This document shows positions 16,930 through 26,318 of a stretch of 58,890 nucleotides of DNA, in pieces (the stretch's first letter is position 1; every line of letters begins with the position of its first letter). Where the stretch lies: assembly GCA_009917695.1 (NCBI GenBank), contig JAACJG010000020.1, positions 1 through 58,890 on the forward strand, written 5' to 3'. Source of the DNA: Candidatus Rifleibacterium amylolyticum (GTDB taxonomy: Bacteria; Muiribacteriota; Ozemobacteria; Ozemobacterales; Ozemobacteraceae). Under the pieces are notes generated by a model. That model was not told where the DNA came from and did not search any database. It was given only the letters and a program-made list of their open reading frames with translations. The position numbers and the translations under genes were made by a program.

Positions 16930-19203
16930 ATGCCCGTAGTGGGGAAACCTGTAGCGCGCAAAGACGCTCTCGACAAGCTTAGAGGGCTGGCCAGATACAT
17001 CGACGATTACAACTTTTCAGATATACTGCACATTGTTACCGTGCGCTCGCCACACGCCTACGGGCGTCTCAAGAGCATCGACAAAAGTGCCGCCGAAAGA
17101 ATGCCCGGCGTTGTTGGTGTAATCACCGCCGACCAGGTACCCGGAAAAAATGCGGTTCCACTGGTACTCGAAGACGAACCATTTCTGGCTCAGGACTACG
17201 TGCGCTTTCATGGCGAACCGGTGGCACTTGTCGTGGCAGAGAGCTACGAAGAAGCCCAGGCAGCAGCGGCGCTGGTGACCATGGATATAGAACCGCTCAA
17301 ACCATTACTCAGCATCAGAGATGCAATCGCAGAATCGGCACCAAAGATATATGGCAGCGACAACTGTTTCAGCCGCTATAATGTCGAAAAGGGTAACGCC
17401 GAAGAGGCGATGAAATCAGCAAAACATGTATTCGAACAGGAATACGAAACCCCTTACCAGGAGCACGCCTATCTCGAAACCAACGGCGTAATCGCCGTTC
17501 CCGGCATCGAAGGCACCATGACGGTCTACGGCACGATGCAGTGCCCGTTCTATGTGCATGATGCGGTTGCCCAGGCGCTTGGGCGAGAACGCAATCAGGT
17601 AAGAATAGTTCAAACTACTACCGGTGGCGGATTTGGCGGCAAGGAAGACTTTCCCTCGGTAGTTGCCGGTCAGGCCGCAATTGTGGCACAGCTGTTCAAC
17701 CGACCGGCCAAGCTCATCTACAAACGCGAAGAAGACATCATCGCCAGTTCCAAAAGACATCCCGGCCTGATCAAAATGAAGATCGGCACCGATGACAACG
17801 GCAAGATAACCGCAGCCCTGATCGACTATTACGTTGATGGCGGCGCCTATTCGACACTTACCCCGATCGTGCTCTGGCGCGGTACCGTGCATGCTCTCGG
17901 CCCCTATGAATGCGATCATGTTCATATCAGGTCGTGGGGCGTTGCGACAAATAAGGTGCCTTGTGGTGCGTATCGCGGTTTCGGCTCACCACAGGTAATA
18001 TTTGCAGGTGAATCGATGATCGACGAAATTGCCGTTGCCCTGAACATTGACCCGATAGAAATACGGCGGATCAACGGTTACAAGGTCGGATCGAGCACAG
18101 CTACCAGTCAGATAATCGACCAGTCATGCGGCCTGATGGAAACCATCGAAAAGGCCAGTGCCAAAGCCGACTGGAAAGGCAAATGGCAGAAACCCGAGCA
18201 GCGCGCAGGCATTCTGCGCAAGGGCGTCGGCGTGTCCACGGTGTATTACGGCGTCGGTCTCGGCGCTGGCGGCAAACATCTCGATCGCGCCGGCACCAGC
18301 ATAACCATTATGAAAGATGGTTCGGTTCACTGCGCCATCGGTAACGTAGAAATGGGTCAGGGCGCGCGCACTGTGCTGGCACAGATCGCTGCCGATGCTC
18401 TCGGAGCGCCTTACGATCTGGTAAACGTCGTCGAAACCGACACCAACCTGGTGCCAGATTCTGGCCCGACGGTGGCCAGTCGCACCACCTTCATGTCGGG
18501 CAATTCGTTGATGCTGGCAGCAGAGCAACTTCGCCCGCGTCTGCTGCAGGCGGCCGCCGAACTGCTTGGCGCACCCGGCACCGATGCAGTAGAACTTATC
18601 GACGGCAAAGCCTTCCTGAAAGCTGATCCGAACGGCAAACAGTTTGGTTTCAGAGAACTCGCGGCAAAGCTTTATGCCATTCGGCTCATGCCCAGCGCTT
18701 TTGGCTGGTTCATCGCGCCCGACTCGTCTTATGACAAGGATACCGGCCAGGGCAACGCCTATTTCGTCTACAGTTACTGCACCAACATCGCTGAAGTCGA
18801 AGTCGATATGGAGACCGGCGAATTCAGGGTAACCCGCATCACTTCAGCTCATGACATGGGCAAGGCGATAAATCCGCAGCAGGTTGAAGGTCAGATCGAG
18901 GGCGGCACCCTGCAGGGCATGGGTTATGCAACCATGGAAGAGATACGCCACGACGCGAATGGGCGCATGCTCAACAATGCTTTCGCCACCTACATTCTGC
19001 CGACAACCGAAGACACGCCCGAACTGGACCCGATCATCGTCGAACACGCTTATGACCGCGGACCTTACGGCGCCAAGGGCTTTGGTGAGGTCCCGCTTAT
19101 GGGCATCGCTCCGGCGATTTCGAATGCCATTTACAACGCCACCGGCATCAGAATTCGCAAACTGCCAATCAAGCCCGAAAAAATTCTTGGACTCGATGAA
19201 TAA
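16930..19203 (+). CDS. Molybdenum hydroxylase large subunit (xanthine dehydrogenase/aldehyde oxidase family)
   Basis: 757 residues; ATG 16930 chosen because AGGAGG at 16917-16922 is 7 nt upstream (an in-frame TTG at 16924 is closer). N-terminal a/b hammerhead domain (KPVARKDALDKLRGLARY), then the molybdopterin-cytosine-dinucleotide domain: GGGFGGKEDFPS near 232, PCGAYRGFGSPQ near 346, NVEMGQGART near 475, and the catalytic base Glu in AKGFGEVP near 718. It would hydroxylate an aromatic heterocycle or aldehyde using water. The [2Fe-2S] and FAD subunits normally encoded alongside are absent here, so they must be elsewhere or the protein uses another electron acceptor. A MoaC-MOSC gene for cofactor synthesis lies 18 kb away. 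Confidence 0.92.
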   Translation: MPVVGKPVARKDALDKLRGLARYIDDYNFSDILHIVTVRSPHAYGRLKSIDKSAAERMPGVVGVITADQVPGKNAVPLVLEDEPFLAQDYVRFHGEPVALVVAESYEEAQAAAALVTMDIEPLKPLLSIRDAIAESAPKIYGSDNCFSRYNVEKGNAEEAMKSAKHVFEQEYETPYQEHAYLETNGVIAVPGIEGTMTVYGTMQCPFYVHDAVAQALGRERNQVRIVQTTTGGGFGGKEDFPSVVAGQAAIVAQLFNRPAKLIYKREEDIIASSKRHPGLIKMKIGTDDNGKITAALIDYYVDGGAYSTLTPIVLWRGTVHALGPYECDHVHIRSWGVATNKVPCGAYRGFGSPQVIFAGESMIDEIAVALNIDPIEIRRINGYKVGSSTATSQIIDQSCGLMETIEKASAKADWKGKWQKPEQRAGILRKGVGVSTVYYGVGLGAGGKHLDRAGTSITIMKDGSVHCAIGNVEMGQGARTVLAQIAADALGAPYDLVNVVETDTNLVPDSGPTVASRTTFMSGNSLMLAAEQLRPRLLQAAAELLGAPGTDAVELIDGKAFLKADPNGKQFGFRELAAKLYAIRLMPSAFGWFIAPDSSYDKDTGQGNAYFVYSYCTNIAEVEVDMETGEFRVTRITSAHDMGKAINPQQVEGQIEGGTLQGMGYATMEEIRHDANGRMLNNAFATYILPTTEDTPELDPIIVEHAYDRGPYGAKGFGEVPLMGIAPAISNAIYNATGIRIRKLPIKPEKILGLDE

Positions 19204-19214
19204 AGCCGAAAAAG

Positions 19215-20459
19215 ATGGATGATAGCAACCGCACAGAAGATCTGCAGCAGGGCCATGGGCTGCCAATAGAGTGGAACCGCATCGCCGCGCTGGTGGCAAC
19301 GGTAGCTGTTCTCTTCTTTTTCACTCGGTCAGCGCCATTTCCTGCCTCGACATTCTGGGATCTGGCGCTGGCCAGAGATTTCGATCTACAGATCGGCTGG
19401 GTCTTTCTGCCTGAAACACTGGCGCTGACAATTGCTGATTCGACCGCTTCTCTGCTTGGCCTGAAGGCGGTTTTTCACATCGCCTTCTTTCTGCTCTGCT
19501 GCCTGATCTGCACCTGGGTATTCAAAAGCCGCGAGATAATGCCGGGTGTTCTGCTGCTGGCGGTATTTTCGTTGTCGATGCAATCATATCTAAGTCTGCG
19601 CATGCTTTTGCAGCTGATTTTTGTAGCAGGCACCCTGACCATACTGGATAACAACCGGCTCAGGAATAATTTCGGGGTGATTCTGATTCCGATAACTGCA
19701 GCCGCCAGCGGCTTGAGTCTCAACAGCTGGCTGCTGGTAATTCTCGTCGCCTGCCATGCTTTCTATAACGACAAATACAGTCCGACTCTGGTGTTGTGCG
19801 CACTGACCGGACTGCTGTTCTTTCCAGAAGGCGCGGCGACAGCGGTTGATCGCACTTCGGTGCTGGCCTGGCAGTTCATGCCGGAAACCGATGTGCGTAT
19901 CATGTATCTGCTGGCGGGCATATTTCTGCTGATCAACCTGATTTCTCTGCACCGGCTCGGGCACGAAGACATGCCGAACCTGTTTTTTTACGCGATTACC
20001 GGTTTTATGGCGGTAATAAACCCAGCCTCGGTACCGATTTTCATACTTATGGGGCTGACCATGCTGCTCAAGTGTTTCAGCGAGGTCGAGCCTTTGCCGC
20101 TAAACTACCATCTTGCCGGAATCATCGTGTTAACCGCGATTATTCACCTGTTTCTTTTCGTCAACCCGTTTGGCTTCAAGCTCAACCCGACAGTGCGCGG
20201 GCAGCTCGGCAAAGATCTCTCGCCGTTGCTCGAAGGCTATATCAGCGAACAGACAGTCTACAACCACGAAATCGGCGAACTGGTCTGGAAAGGTCTGATA
20301 AGCCTTAAACAGGAAGACCTGCCAGTCATCGCCAGCCGCCGCGAATGGAAGATAGTACGTCTCGGCAACGGCGAATTCGAACTGACGCAGCAGCAGAAAT
20401 ATTTCGAAAAGATTACCGCTCCGCTACTGCCAGAGGATCTCCCGAAAGACACCGACTAG
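19215..20459 (+). CDS. Multi-pass membrane protein of unknown function
   Basis: 414 residues with roughly nine to ten hydrophobic segments (from AALVATVAVLFFFT to AGIIVLTAIIHLFLFV) and a soluble C-terminal tail of about 90 residues. I recognise no family; the layout resembles O-antigen polymerase or GT-C-like membrane enzymes, but no motif supports that. It begins 11 bp after the molybdenum hydroxylase stop and is probably co-transcribed. The TAG stop lies in the CTAG that forms the left end of a repeat element (20456-20606), so the C-terminus (PKDTD) may have been set by that insertion. Confidence 0.7.
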   Translation: MDDSNRTEDLQQGHGLPIEWNRIAALVATVAVLFFFTRSAPFPASTFWDLALARDFDLQIGWVFLPETLALTIADSTASLLGLKAVFHIAFFLLCCLICTWVFKSREIMPGVLLLAVFSLSMQSYLSLRMLLQLIFVAGTLTILDNNRLRNNFGVILIPITAAASGLSLNSWLLVILVACHAFYNDKYSPTLVLCALTGLLFFPEGAATAVDRTSVLAWQFMPETDVRIMYLLAGIFLLINLISLHRLGHEDMPNLFFYAITGFMAVINPASVPIFILMGLTMLLKCFSEVEPLPLNYHLAGIIVLTAIIHLFLFVNPFGFKLNPTVRGQLGKDLSPLLEGYISEQTVYNHEIGELVWKGLISLKQEDLPVIASRREWKIVRLGNGEFELTQQQKYFEKITAPLLPEDLPKDTD

Positions 20460-20606
20460 ACCTCTTACATAAGAGTTCAAGTATTAAATGTCATTGCGAG
20501 GAGCGTAGCGACGAAGCAATCTCTTTGACCATGAGATTGCTTCGTCGGGCTGACGCCCTCCTCGCAATGACGATAACACCAAGATTCAATGTTGACAAAG
20601 GACTAG
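20456..20606. mobile_element. MITE-like palindromic element, copy A
   Basis: 151 bp bounded by CTAG on both sides. The right terminal repeat reads, from the outside in, CTAGTCCTTTGTCAACATTG. The left one is a diverged version (CTAGACCTCTTACAT). The core is a long hairpin: TCATTGCGAGGAGCG ... GAAGCAATCTC / GAGATTGCTTCGTCG ... CTCGCAATGA. It belongs to the same family as copies at 28918, 35149 and 58625. CTAG ends with a TA target match an IS630/Tc1-type mechanism. Confidence 0.75.
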
Positions 20607-20655
20607 TACATAATGCTTTCGGCGGGCTCTCGGCAGGATCAGGATTTACTCTAAT

Positions 20656-20694
20656 TAAAAGCCCCCGCACCGTGGAATCCGGTGCGGGGGTTTT
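20656..20694. terminator. Bidirectional rho-independent terminator
   Basis: CCCCCGCACC (20662-20671), 9-nt loop, GGTGCGGGGG (20681-20690), then TTTT; A-rich on the other side. It terminates the minus-strand phospholipase-D-like gene and any plus-strand read-through from the membrane protein gene. Confidence 0.9.
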
Positions 20695-20716
20695 ACTGTG
20701 TGAGCTGAGGTTTGTC

Positions 20717-22237
20717 TCAGATCAGGGGGCGCAGCCACTGGAGCTTGCGCATAAAGTTCATCTTTTTCAGAGTCTTTTCATTAACGTGATCTTCAGGGCC
20801 ATAAGCCTTGATTATTCTACCCGCAGAATCGACTTCGATGCGATACTCGATGTTTTTCTTTTCGATCAGTCTGAGAATGCGCAACCTCGTCATCTGCGCA
20901 AAAGGCTTGTCGTAAATGGCGGCGACCACTTCTGAATTGATGTCTTCACTGAGCGGGTCCATGTTGTATGAACCGACAACCGCGATGGTTCCGTCAAACA
21001 CGAACATTTTGGCATGCAGGCGCTCATTCTGGCTTGGCGCAACAAAGATGCGTGCGGTCGGCATAGTTTGCAGCAGCCTTTTCCAGTCGTTCATCAAAAA
21101 GGCCTGCGGAAAAAGCGAATCGGTAGATTCAGCGCTGTTAGTATGGAAAATAATGCTTACACCACGATCAGCAGCACGTTTAAGAGCGGCTTCGGCGGCT
21201 TCGGTGATTACCAGGTAAGGATTCTGGATGATAATTTCGTGTTTGCTGGCATCGATCATGCGGATGAGAGCCGGTGTAATCCCGTTGAGAGGGCCGGTGC
21301 GTGAATGTTTGTCGAGAATCTTGACCTGTTTTTCGCGCTCACCCCGGAACATCTGAAACGAAGAGTATGATCTGATATCCTTGAATGCGCTGATTTCTTT
21401 ATTCATCGCTACGAGCTCATCCTTGAGCTTTCCGGCAGTCATTTTTTCGGGGTCATGCAGGCCGCGGCCCTGCATATAGCGGGTCATTACACGATAAGCG
21501 AGTTCGACTTTCGACATCTGATCTTTAAAATTGATCGCATCGGCCTTGACCACCAGATTGCGATTGAACTTCCATTCGTCGTCGAAAGCCATTTTGAGCT
21601 GGCCGGCCACATGGCGACCCTGCATGAGAACGTCTGAGTCGTTGTAGACAATGTCGTTTTCGCCGTTCTGGGCAAAATAATCGGCACCGATGTTGCGGCC
21701 GCCGATAATAGAAAGCATGCCATCACAGATGATGATCTTGTCATGATTCGAGGCTGCAATCTTCTTGAAGTCGTTAAAAACCGAGACAAGAGATTTACGG
21801 ATCGAGTTGTAGAGCTTGATCTGAACGTTGGGGAAAGCTGCAAGCTCTTCGACCTTGTCAGGCATCTTGCTCATGTAAGGCATGCGATAGACACGCCCGT
21901 CGATCATCAGACGAATGCGAACTCCCTGGCGCGCCTTTTTGAGAAGCAGACCAAGAAAGGCCTGGCCAAAAATATCTTTGTCGATGATAAAATAAGTGCA
22001 GTCTATGGTTTCGCGAGCTTCTTCGACCATTTTCCAGCGGCTGTACCAGGCTTCGTCGTTGGCGGTAATCAGCCTGATGCGGGTCTGAGCGTAAGAACGG
22101 TCGACCTTGATTGCATTGAACACATCGCTGAGGCTGCTGTTGTCAGGAAACGGGCGGTATGCGACCGCAAAACCCGTGCTGGCAAGCATACAAAAGATAG
22201 CAAGAACACAAATCAGAGATCTGATACTCTTTATCAT
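20717..22237 (-). CDS. Secreted phospholipase D-like protein with two HKD motifs
   Basis: 506 residues; AAGGAG 6 nt before the ATG. A signal peptide (about 1-26) is followed by two PLDc domains. HKD 1 is NHDKIIICDG near residue 161 followed by GGRNIG; HKD 2 is LHAKMFVFDG near 408 followed by GSYNMDPLSEDINSE. This layout matches cardiolipin synthase/PLD-superfamily phosphodiesterases, including periplasmic or outer-membrane-associated forms, which transfer phosphatidyl groups or hydrolyse phosphodiesters. No N-terminal pair of membrane helices as in ClsA, so it is probably a periplasmic lipid enzyme. Confidence 0.88.
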   Translation of the reverse strand: MIKSIRSLICVLAIFCMLASTGFAVAYRPFPDNSSLSDVFNAIKVDRSYAQTRIRLITANDEAWYSRWKMVEEARETIDCTYFIIDKDIFGQAFLGLLLKKARQGVRIRLMIDGRVYRMPYMSKMPDKVEELAAFPNVQIKLYNSIRKSLVSVFNDFKKIAASNHDKIIICDGMLSIIGGRNIGADYFAQNGENDIVYNDSDVLMQGRHVAGQLKMAFDDEWKFNRNLVVKADAINFKDQMSKVELAYRVMTRYMQGRGLHDPEKMTAGKLKDELVAMNKEISAFKDIRSYSSFQMFRGEREKQVKILDKHSRTGPLNGITPALIRMIDASKHEIIIQNPYLVITEAAEAALKRAADRGVSIIFHTNSAESTDSLFPQAFLMNDWKRLLQTMPTARIFVAPSQNERLHAKMFVFDGTIAVVGSYNMDPLSEDINSEVVAAIYDKPFAQMTRLRILRLIEKKNIEYRIEVDSAGRIIKAYGPEDHVNEKTLKKMNFMRKLQWLRPLI

Positions 22238-22313
22238 ATTAACTCCTTATCGAGTTTATCTTTTTAATTTTAGTTATTTTATCGCCATCTGTAAAGATGT
22301 ATTCTTGCAAAGC

Positions 22314-22342
22314 TTGTTATCAAAGAGTGAGCGATGTACAAT
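22314..22342 (+). promoter_or_regulatory. Promoter upstream of the 22377 gene
   Basis: TTGTTA (22314-22319) and TACAAT (22337-22342) with a 17-bp spacer, about 35 bp before the GTG start. Confidence 0.5.
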
Positions 22343-22376
22343 AGGTTAAGAGAATTCATAACCAGGGGGATTTTGC

Positions 22377-23126
22377 GTGCGCAAATTTCTGATTGTATTC
22401 TGTCTGTTGCTGATATGTCTGTCGCCAGCCAATGCCTGCGATGTAAGCCTTTTTGCCCTGGTCTCAGGGAACAGTCCCAACAAAGCGTTTGCCGAAAAGT
22501 TGACCAGTCTGGTCGGCCGCGCCAGAGCTGTGGCCAACAATTCCGAGAATCACGAAACACTGCCGACGCACCTGCAGCAGTTGATGAGCGGCTGGATCGA
22601 ATTTTCCAATACTTATCAGATAAATCCGCCGGAGTGGGCAAAAAAAGACGCAGCCTGGAAGGATAAGCTGAATGAACAGGCCGACCTCATCGGCAGCATC
22701 AGAAAAAATCTGGCGAGTCAGGAACCCGACCAGGCAAAGGCGCACAGAGAGCTGCAAAAATTCACCCGCCAGCTGACCCGTTTATATGAAAGTCTGGAGA
22801 TGGACGAACTGTCGCGTCTGCTTCTCGATATAAGCATGCACATCGATCACGTCTGGGATGCCTGGTGGGCGCAGAATGGCGCCGAGCTTATCGAAACCAC
22901 CGCAACATTCAGCGCGGCCTGCCAAAAGCTTTCAGAAAAGCTCGATGAAGAGAGCGCAAAGACCTTTGAAGATCTGGCACACCGGGCCGGAGAACTGCAT
23001 AAAATGGCAGGCAGACCTGATGTTTTTGCCGGCAAATCCTTTGAATTCATGTTGAATATGACCGAAAACGACTTTGCCAGATTCAACGACGCCCGCAAAG
23101 AAAAATCAGCTGAAGAGACGAAATAG
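22377..23126 (+). CDS. Exported helical protein with mature N-terminus Cys-Asp
   Basis: 249 residues from a GTG with AGGGGGA 7 nt upstream. A signal peptide MRKFLIVFCLLLICLSPANA is followed by CDVSLFALVSG. The remainder is charged and helical (WIEFSNTYQ, LQKFTRQLTRLYESLEMDEL) with no motif I know. The mature start C-D-x-S-x-F resembles that of the 10487 protein. LSPANAC is not a good lipobox, so ordinary signal peptidase I cleavage is more likely. It precedes the glycan gene cluster by 50 bp but need not belong to it. Confidence 0.65.
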   Translation: MRKFLIVFCLLLICLSPANACDVSLFALVSGNSPNKAFAEKLTSLVGRARAVANNSENHETLPTHLQQLMSGWIEFSNTYQINPPEWAKKDAAWKDKLNEQADLIGSIRKNLASQEPDQAKAHRELQKFTRQLTRLYESLEMDELSRLLLDISMHIDHVWDAWWAQNGAELIETTATFSAACQKLSEKLDEESAKTFEDLAHRAGELHKMAGRPDVFAGKSFEFMLNMTENDFARFNDARKEKSAEETK

Positions 23127-23175
23127 ATTGCTTGCCTTTTGCCTGGCTCCCTCATAGAATAACGCATTCAGGCTT

Positions 23176-25263
23176 ATGCGCATACTTCAGATCATCAACG
23201 CTTTGACGCTGGGCGGCGCCCAGTTTATACTGCTCGACCTCGCCCGGCATGCCCGCAGAGAAGGTTGTGAAGTTGAAGTTGCCTGTTTTCGCGATGGCCC
23301 GATTGGCGGCATCCTTCGCCAGGAAGGTTTTACCGTGTATGTGCTTGGCGAAAGCCATCTTGACATCCCTGCATTTCTGCGCCTCGTCGGCATACTGACA
23401 AAATTTCGGCCCGACATCGTGCATTCGCATCTATTCCGGGCCACCTTCTGGGCGCGCATCTGCTGCTGGCTGCCATCACACATCAAGTTGATCACCTCGA
23501 TACATGGCTGTGAAAGCACCCCTTTTCATTACCTCGAGCGTTTACTAAGCCGCTTTTCCAATTTTCTGATTTTTCCCAGCCGATCATTGCGCGACTGGTA
23601 TGTCAAACGAATTAAAGCGCGCAAAGGCGAAGAATGCCGCGTCATTTACCCTGGTGTAGATATTTGCAGTCCAACCATAACCCACCAGGCATCAGCAAAG
23701 GTGCGAATCGGCACGTTGTCGCGGCTGCACCCGGTCAAAGGCATCGATCGTCTTATCAATGCCTGTAAGCAACTCAAGCAAATGCAGATCGACTTTGAGC
23801 TGATTATTGGCGGCGATGGGCGCCATCGCCATGAATTGAACGAGCTCGCAAGCAAACTTGAAATAGCAGACTGCTGCCGTTTCTGCGGCGAAATTTCGGA
23901 TCGTCAGAGTTTTCTCGATGAGCTCGACATCTTTGTTGCGCCCTCGCGTCAGGAAGCTTTCGGCATTCATATCTGCGAAGCGATGGAACGAAGTCTGCCG
24001 GTTGTCGGAGCGCGCGTCGGCGGCATACCTGAACTGATAGAACATGGAAAAACCGGTATCTTATTCGATCCCGAGAGACCTGACGAACTTGCCGATGCGC
24101 TTGCAAAGCTGGCAAAAGACCGGCAGTTAAGGAGCACACTTGGCATCAATGCCCGCAATCGTGTCGAGAAACTTTTTAACCGCGAGAGCGCTGTAGCCAG
24201 GCATCTTGAGCTATTCAAGCGGATTTGCGAGGTCAGCTGCCACGTTCATTTTGCCGTTTCTTCCGGTGAACTGGGTGGTGGTGAACGGGTGGCTCTTGGC
24301 CTGATCAGGTCATTGCTGGCGCGAGGCTGGCGGGTCAGCGCAACCTGTTGTGGCGAACCTCTGGCAGCTGCAATTGCCAGGGCAGGCGCCGAGGTATCAG
24401 TCAGCAACATGCGCGGTGGCGGCTTTTTCTTCGCACTAAAACTTATGGCAGATTTGTGCAGGCTTCGCCCAGGCATTATCAGCTCACATCTCAACCGCGC
24501 CAGTCTCGCAGCCGGCCTGCTTGGCCGGCTTTGCCGCGTTCCAAGCATCGCACACATTCACGGTTTGAACAATCAGAGCTACTACCGTTTCAGCGACTGC
24601 CTGATCGCCGTTTCAAAAGCGGTTAAAGAACATGTCGTCTCACAAAACGCTGCCCATAAGGATATCAGAGTCATCGCCAACCGTATCGACAAACCGCCAC
24701 TTTCACCGAGGAATACAGTGGGCGAACCATTGCGGCTGGTTATCACTGCCAAACTCCACAAAAACAAGGGACATCTCTGGGCACTCGAAGCCATCAGCCG
24801 CAATATTGAACGAATCGGCGATATTCATATAGACATACTCGGCGAAGGCCCCGAACGCGCTAGGCTCGAAGAATACTGCCGCAACAGCAATCTTAAGAAT
24901 CGGGTAATGTTTCATGGTTTTGTCAACGACCCCGAAGCCTTCTATCACGACATCGACATCGCCATGCTGCCATCTCTGGGAGAAGGAATACCGCTCAGTC
25001 TGCTCGAAGCAATGCGCTGGGGTATTCCCTGCATAGCAACCAGAATCGGCGGCATACCCGAAATTGTCGAAAATGACCAGAATGGCATACTGGTAGAACC
25101 CGGCAACGAAGACGCTCTTATCGAAGCGATTAAAAAGGTTCGCGACGATTACACAAGGTTCAGCACGGCTGCTGTCGAGCATTTTAAAAGAATCAACGAC
25201 TATTCGGCAATGATCGACAAGTTCGAAGATCTGCTGTTACAGACGATGAGAGAAAACCAGTGA
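23176..25263 (+). CDS. Tandem fusion of two GT4-type glycosyltransferases
   Basis: 695 residues made of two complete GT-B enzymes. Unit 1 (about 1-352): MRILQIINALTLGGAQ, HSHLFRA, IGTLSRLHPVKGIDRLI, and the donor-binding EX7E region in PSRQEAFGIHICEAM. Unit 2 (about 355-690): VSSGELGGGERVALG, SSHLNRASL, ITAKLHKNKGH, and PSLGEGIPLSLLEAM. GT4 enzymes transfer sugars from nucleotide-sugars with retention. The ORF is continuous with no internal start at the junction (RICEVSCHVHFAVSSG), so this is a true fusion likely adding two successive sugars to an envelope glycan. It starts an operon with 25260, csaB-like and lpxK genes. Confidence 0.9.
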   Translation: MRILQIINALTLGGAQFILLDLARHARREGCEVEVACFRDGPIGGILRQEGFTVYVLGESHLDIPAFLRLVGILTKFRPDIVHSHLFRATFWARICCWLPSHIKLITSIHGCESTPFHYLERLLSRFSNFLIFPSRSLRDWYVKRIKARKGEECRVIYPGVDICSPTITHQASAKVRIGTLSRLHPVKGIDRLINACKQLKQMQIDFELIIGGDGRHRHELNELASKLEIADCCRFCGEISDRQSFLDELDIFVAPSRQEAFGIHICEAMERSLPVVGARVGGIPELIEHGKTGILFDPERPDELADALAKLAKDRQLRSTLGINARNRVEKLFNRESAVARHLELFKRICEVSCHVHFAVSSGELGGGERVALGLIRSLLARGWRVSATCCGEPLAAAIARAGAEVSVSNMRGGGFFFALKLMADLCRLRPGIISSHLNRASLAAGLLGRLCRVPSIAHIHGLNNQSYYRFSDCLIAVSKAVKEHVVSQNAAHKDIRVIANRIDKPPLSPRNTVGEPLRLVITAKLHKNKGHLWALEAISRNIERIGDIHIDILGEGPERARLEEYCRNSNLKNRVMFHGFVNDPEAFYHDIDIAMLPSLGEGIPLSLLEAMRWGIPCIATRIGGIPEIVENDQNGILVEPGNEDALIEAIKKVRDDYTRFSTAAVEHFKRINDYSAMIDKFEDLLLQTMRENQ

Positions 25264-26315
25264 GCCAGATTCTGTTTGTGTCGCCGGCAGCGTTCGATGC
25301 TCTGCACCAGCGCCATCAGTCGCTGGCAATCGAGCTGACGAAGCGTGATCAGTCTGTGATATTTTTAGACCCGGTTAGAACTGGCGGCTACAGACGTAAA
25401 ACCAGAAAGGTTGCAGATAATCTCGAAGTCGTACAGTTGCAGGTGCCTTTTAAAAGCGTTTCGCACCCTGCGATACAGAAGCTGACCGTCAGGTTCGCGA
25501 TGCTGCTGCTCAGAGAAAAATGCAAAATCATACCGGCCAGCACAATACTTTGGATAAGCGAACCCTCGCTGGCCTGGCTGACCAGACATCGCTGGCAGAC
25601 AATCATCTACGACCGCTGCGACCTGCACGGCTCATTTCCCGGGCAACGCAAGGAAGCCTGGCAAAAGTATGAAAAGCTGCTTTTCGCAAGAGCCGGACTG
25701 ATCAGCTGTTCGCATCCCCATCTGCAAAACACGCTGCCGGAAAGCGCCCGCAACAAAAGCGTGCTGGCCGGCAACGCCAGCGCTGATCTGTTTTTCGGCA
25801 AAATCCGGGACACTGCGGTTGGTGATGGCAGGCTCAAGCTGGTTTCAGCCGGCGCGCACCATGAATGGGTCGATACCAGCTGGCTGAAAATGCTGGCGAC
25901 GCATGCAGGCGTCGAACTGCATCTCGCCGGAACCGGCCGTGGCAAAGGCTACGAAGATCTCAAACAGCAGCCTGGAATAATTGACCATGGTCGTCTCAAC
26001 CAGTCAGAACTGGCCAGACTGCTGAAGACCTGTGACATTGGCCTGGTACCATTTTGCGATATCGAGCTGATCCGTGGGGTCGATCCGGTAAAAGTTTATG
26101 AATATGCCGCCAGCGGTCTGGAAGTGTGGGCTCCCCCAGTTGCTTCGTTGCGCACCAATACTCTTATTAACAGATTCATAGCGACACCCGACGACCTCGA
26201 TCTCGCCATCGCTGACAGCGCGACGCAAAAACGGCAGCCAGCCCCGGCGGTCGCCAGGTGGTCAGAAAGGTTGCAGACAATTCTTGACAGACTCGACGAT
26301 TTGCAGTCAGATTAG
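25260..26315 (+). CDS. GT-B fold glycosyltransferase
   Basis: 351 residues from a GTG overlapping the previous stop (GTGA). MSQILFVSPAAFDALHQRHQ at the N-terminus and GVDPVKVYEYAASGLEVWAP near the C-terminus resemble TuaH/GT1-like enzymes in which P-x-K-x-x-E-Y-x-A-x-G contacts the nucleotide-sugar. It is probably the third sugar transferase of the pathway encoded by this operon. Confidence 0.8.
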   Translation: MSQILFVSPAAFDALHQRHQSLAIELTKRDQSVIFLDPVRTGGYRRKTRKVADNLEVVQLQVPFKSVSHPAIQKLTVRFAMLLLREKCKIIPASTILWISEPSLAWLTRHRWQTIIYDRCDLHGSFPGQRKEAWQKYEKLLFARAGLISCSHPHLQNTLPESARNKSVLAGNASADLFFGKIRDTAVGDGRLKLVSAGAHHEWVDTSWLKMLATHAGVELHLAGTGRGKGYEDLKQQPGIIDHGRLNQSELARLLKTCDIGLVPFCDIELIRGVDPVKVYEYAASGLEVWAPPVASLRTNTLINRFIATPDDLDLAIADSATQKRQPAPAVARWSERLQTILDRLDDLQSD

Positions 26316-26318
26316 ATT

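Noticed and set aside
22377-22500. Mature start CDVSLFALVSG resembles the N-terminal Cys of class II glutamine amidotransferases.
   Set aside because: The rest of the protein is helical and lacks the other Ntn-hydrolase motifs; the likeness is limited to a few residues.
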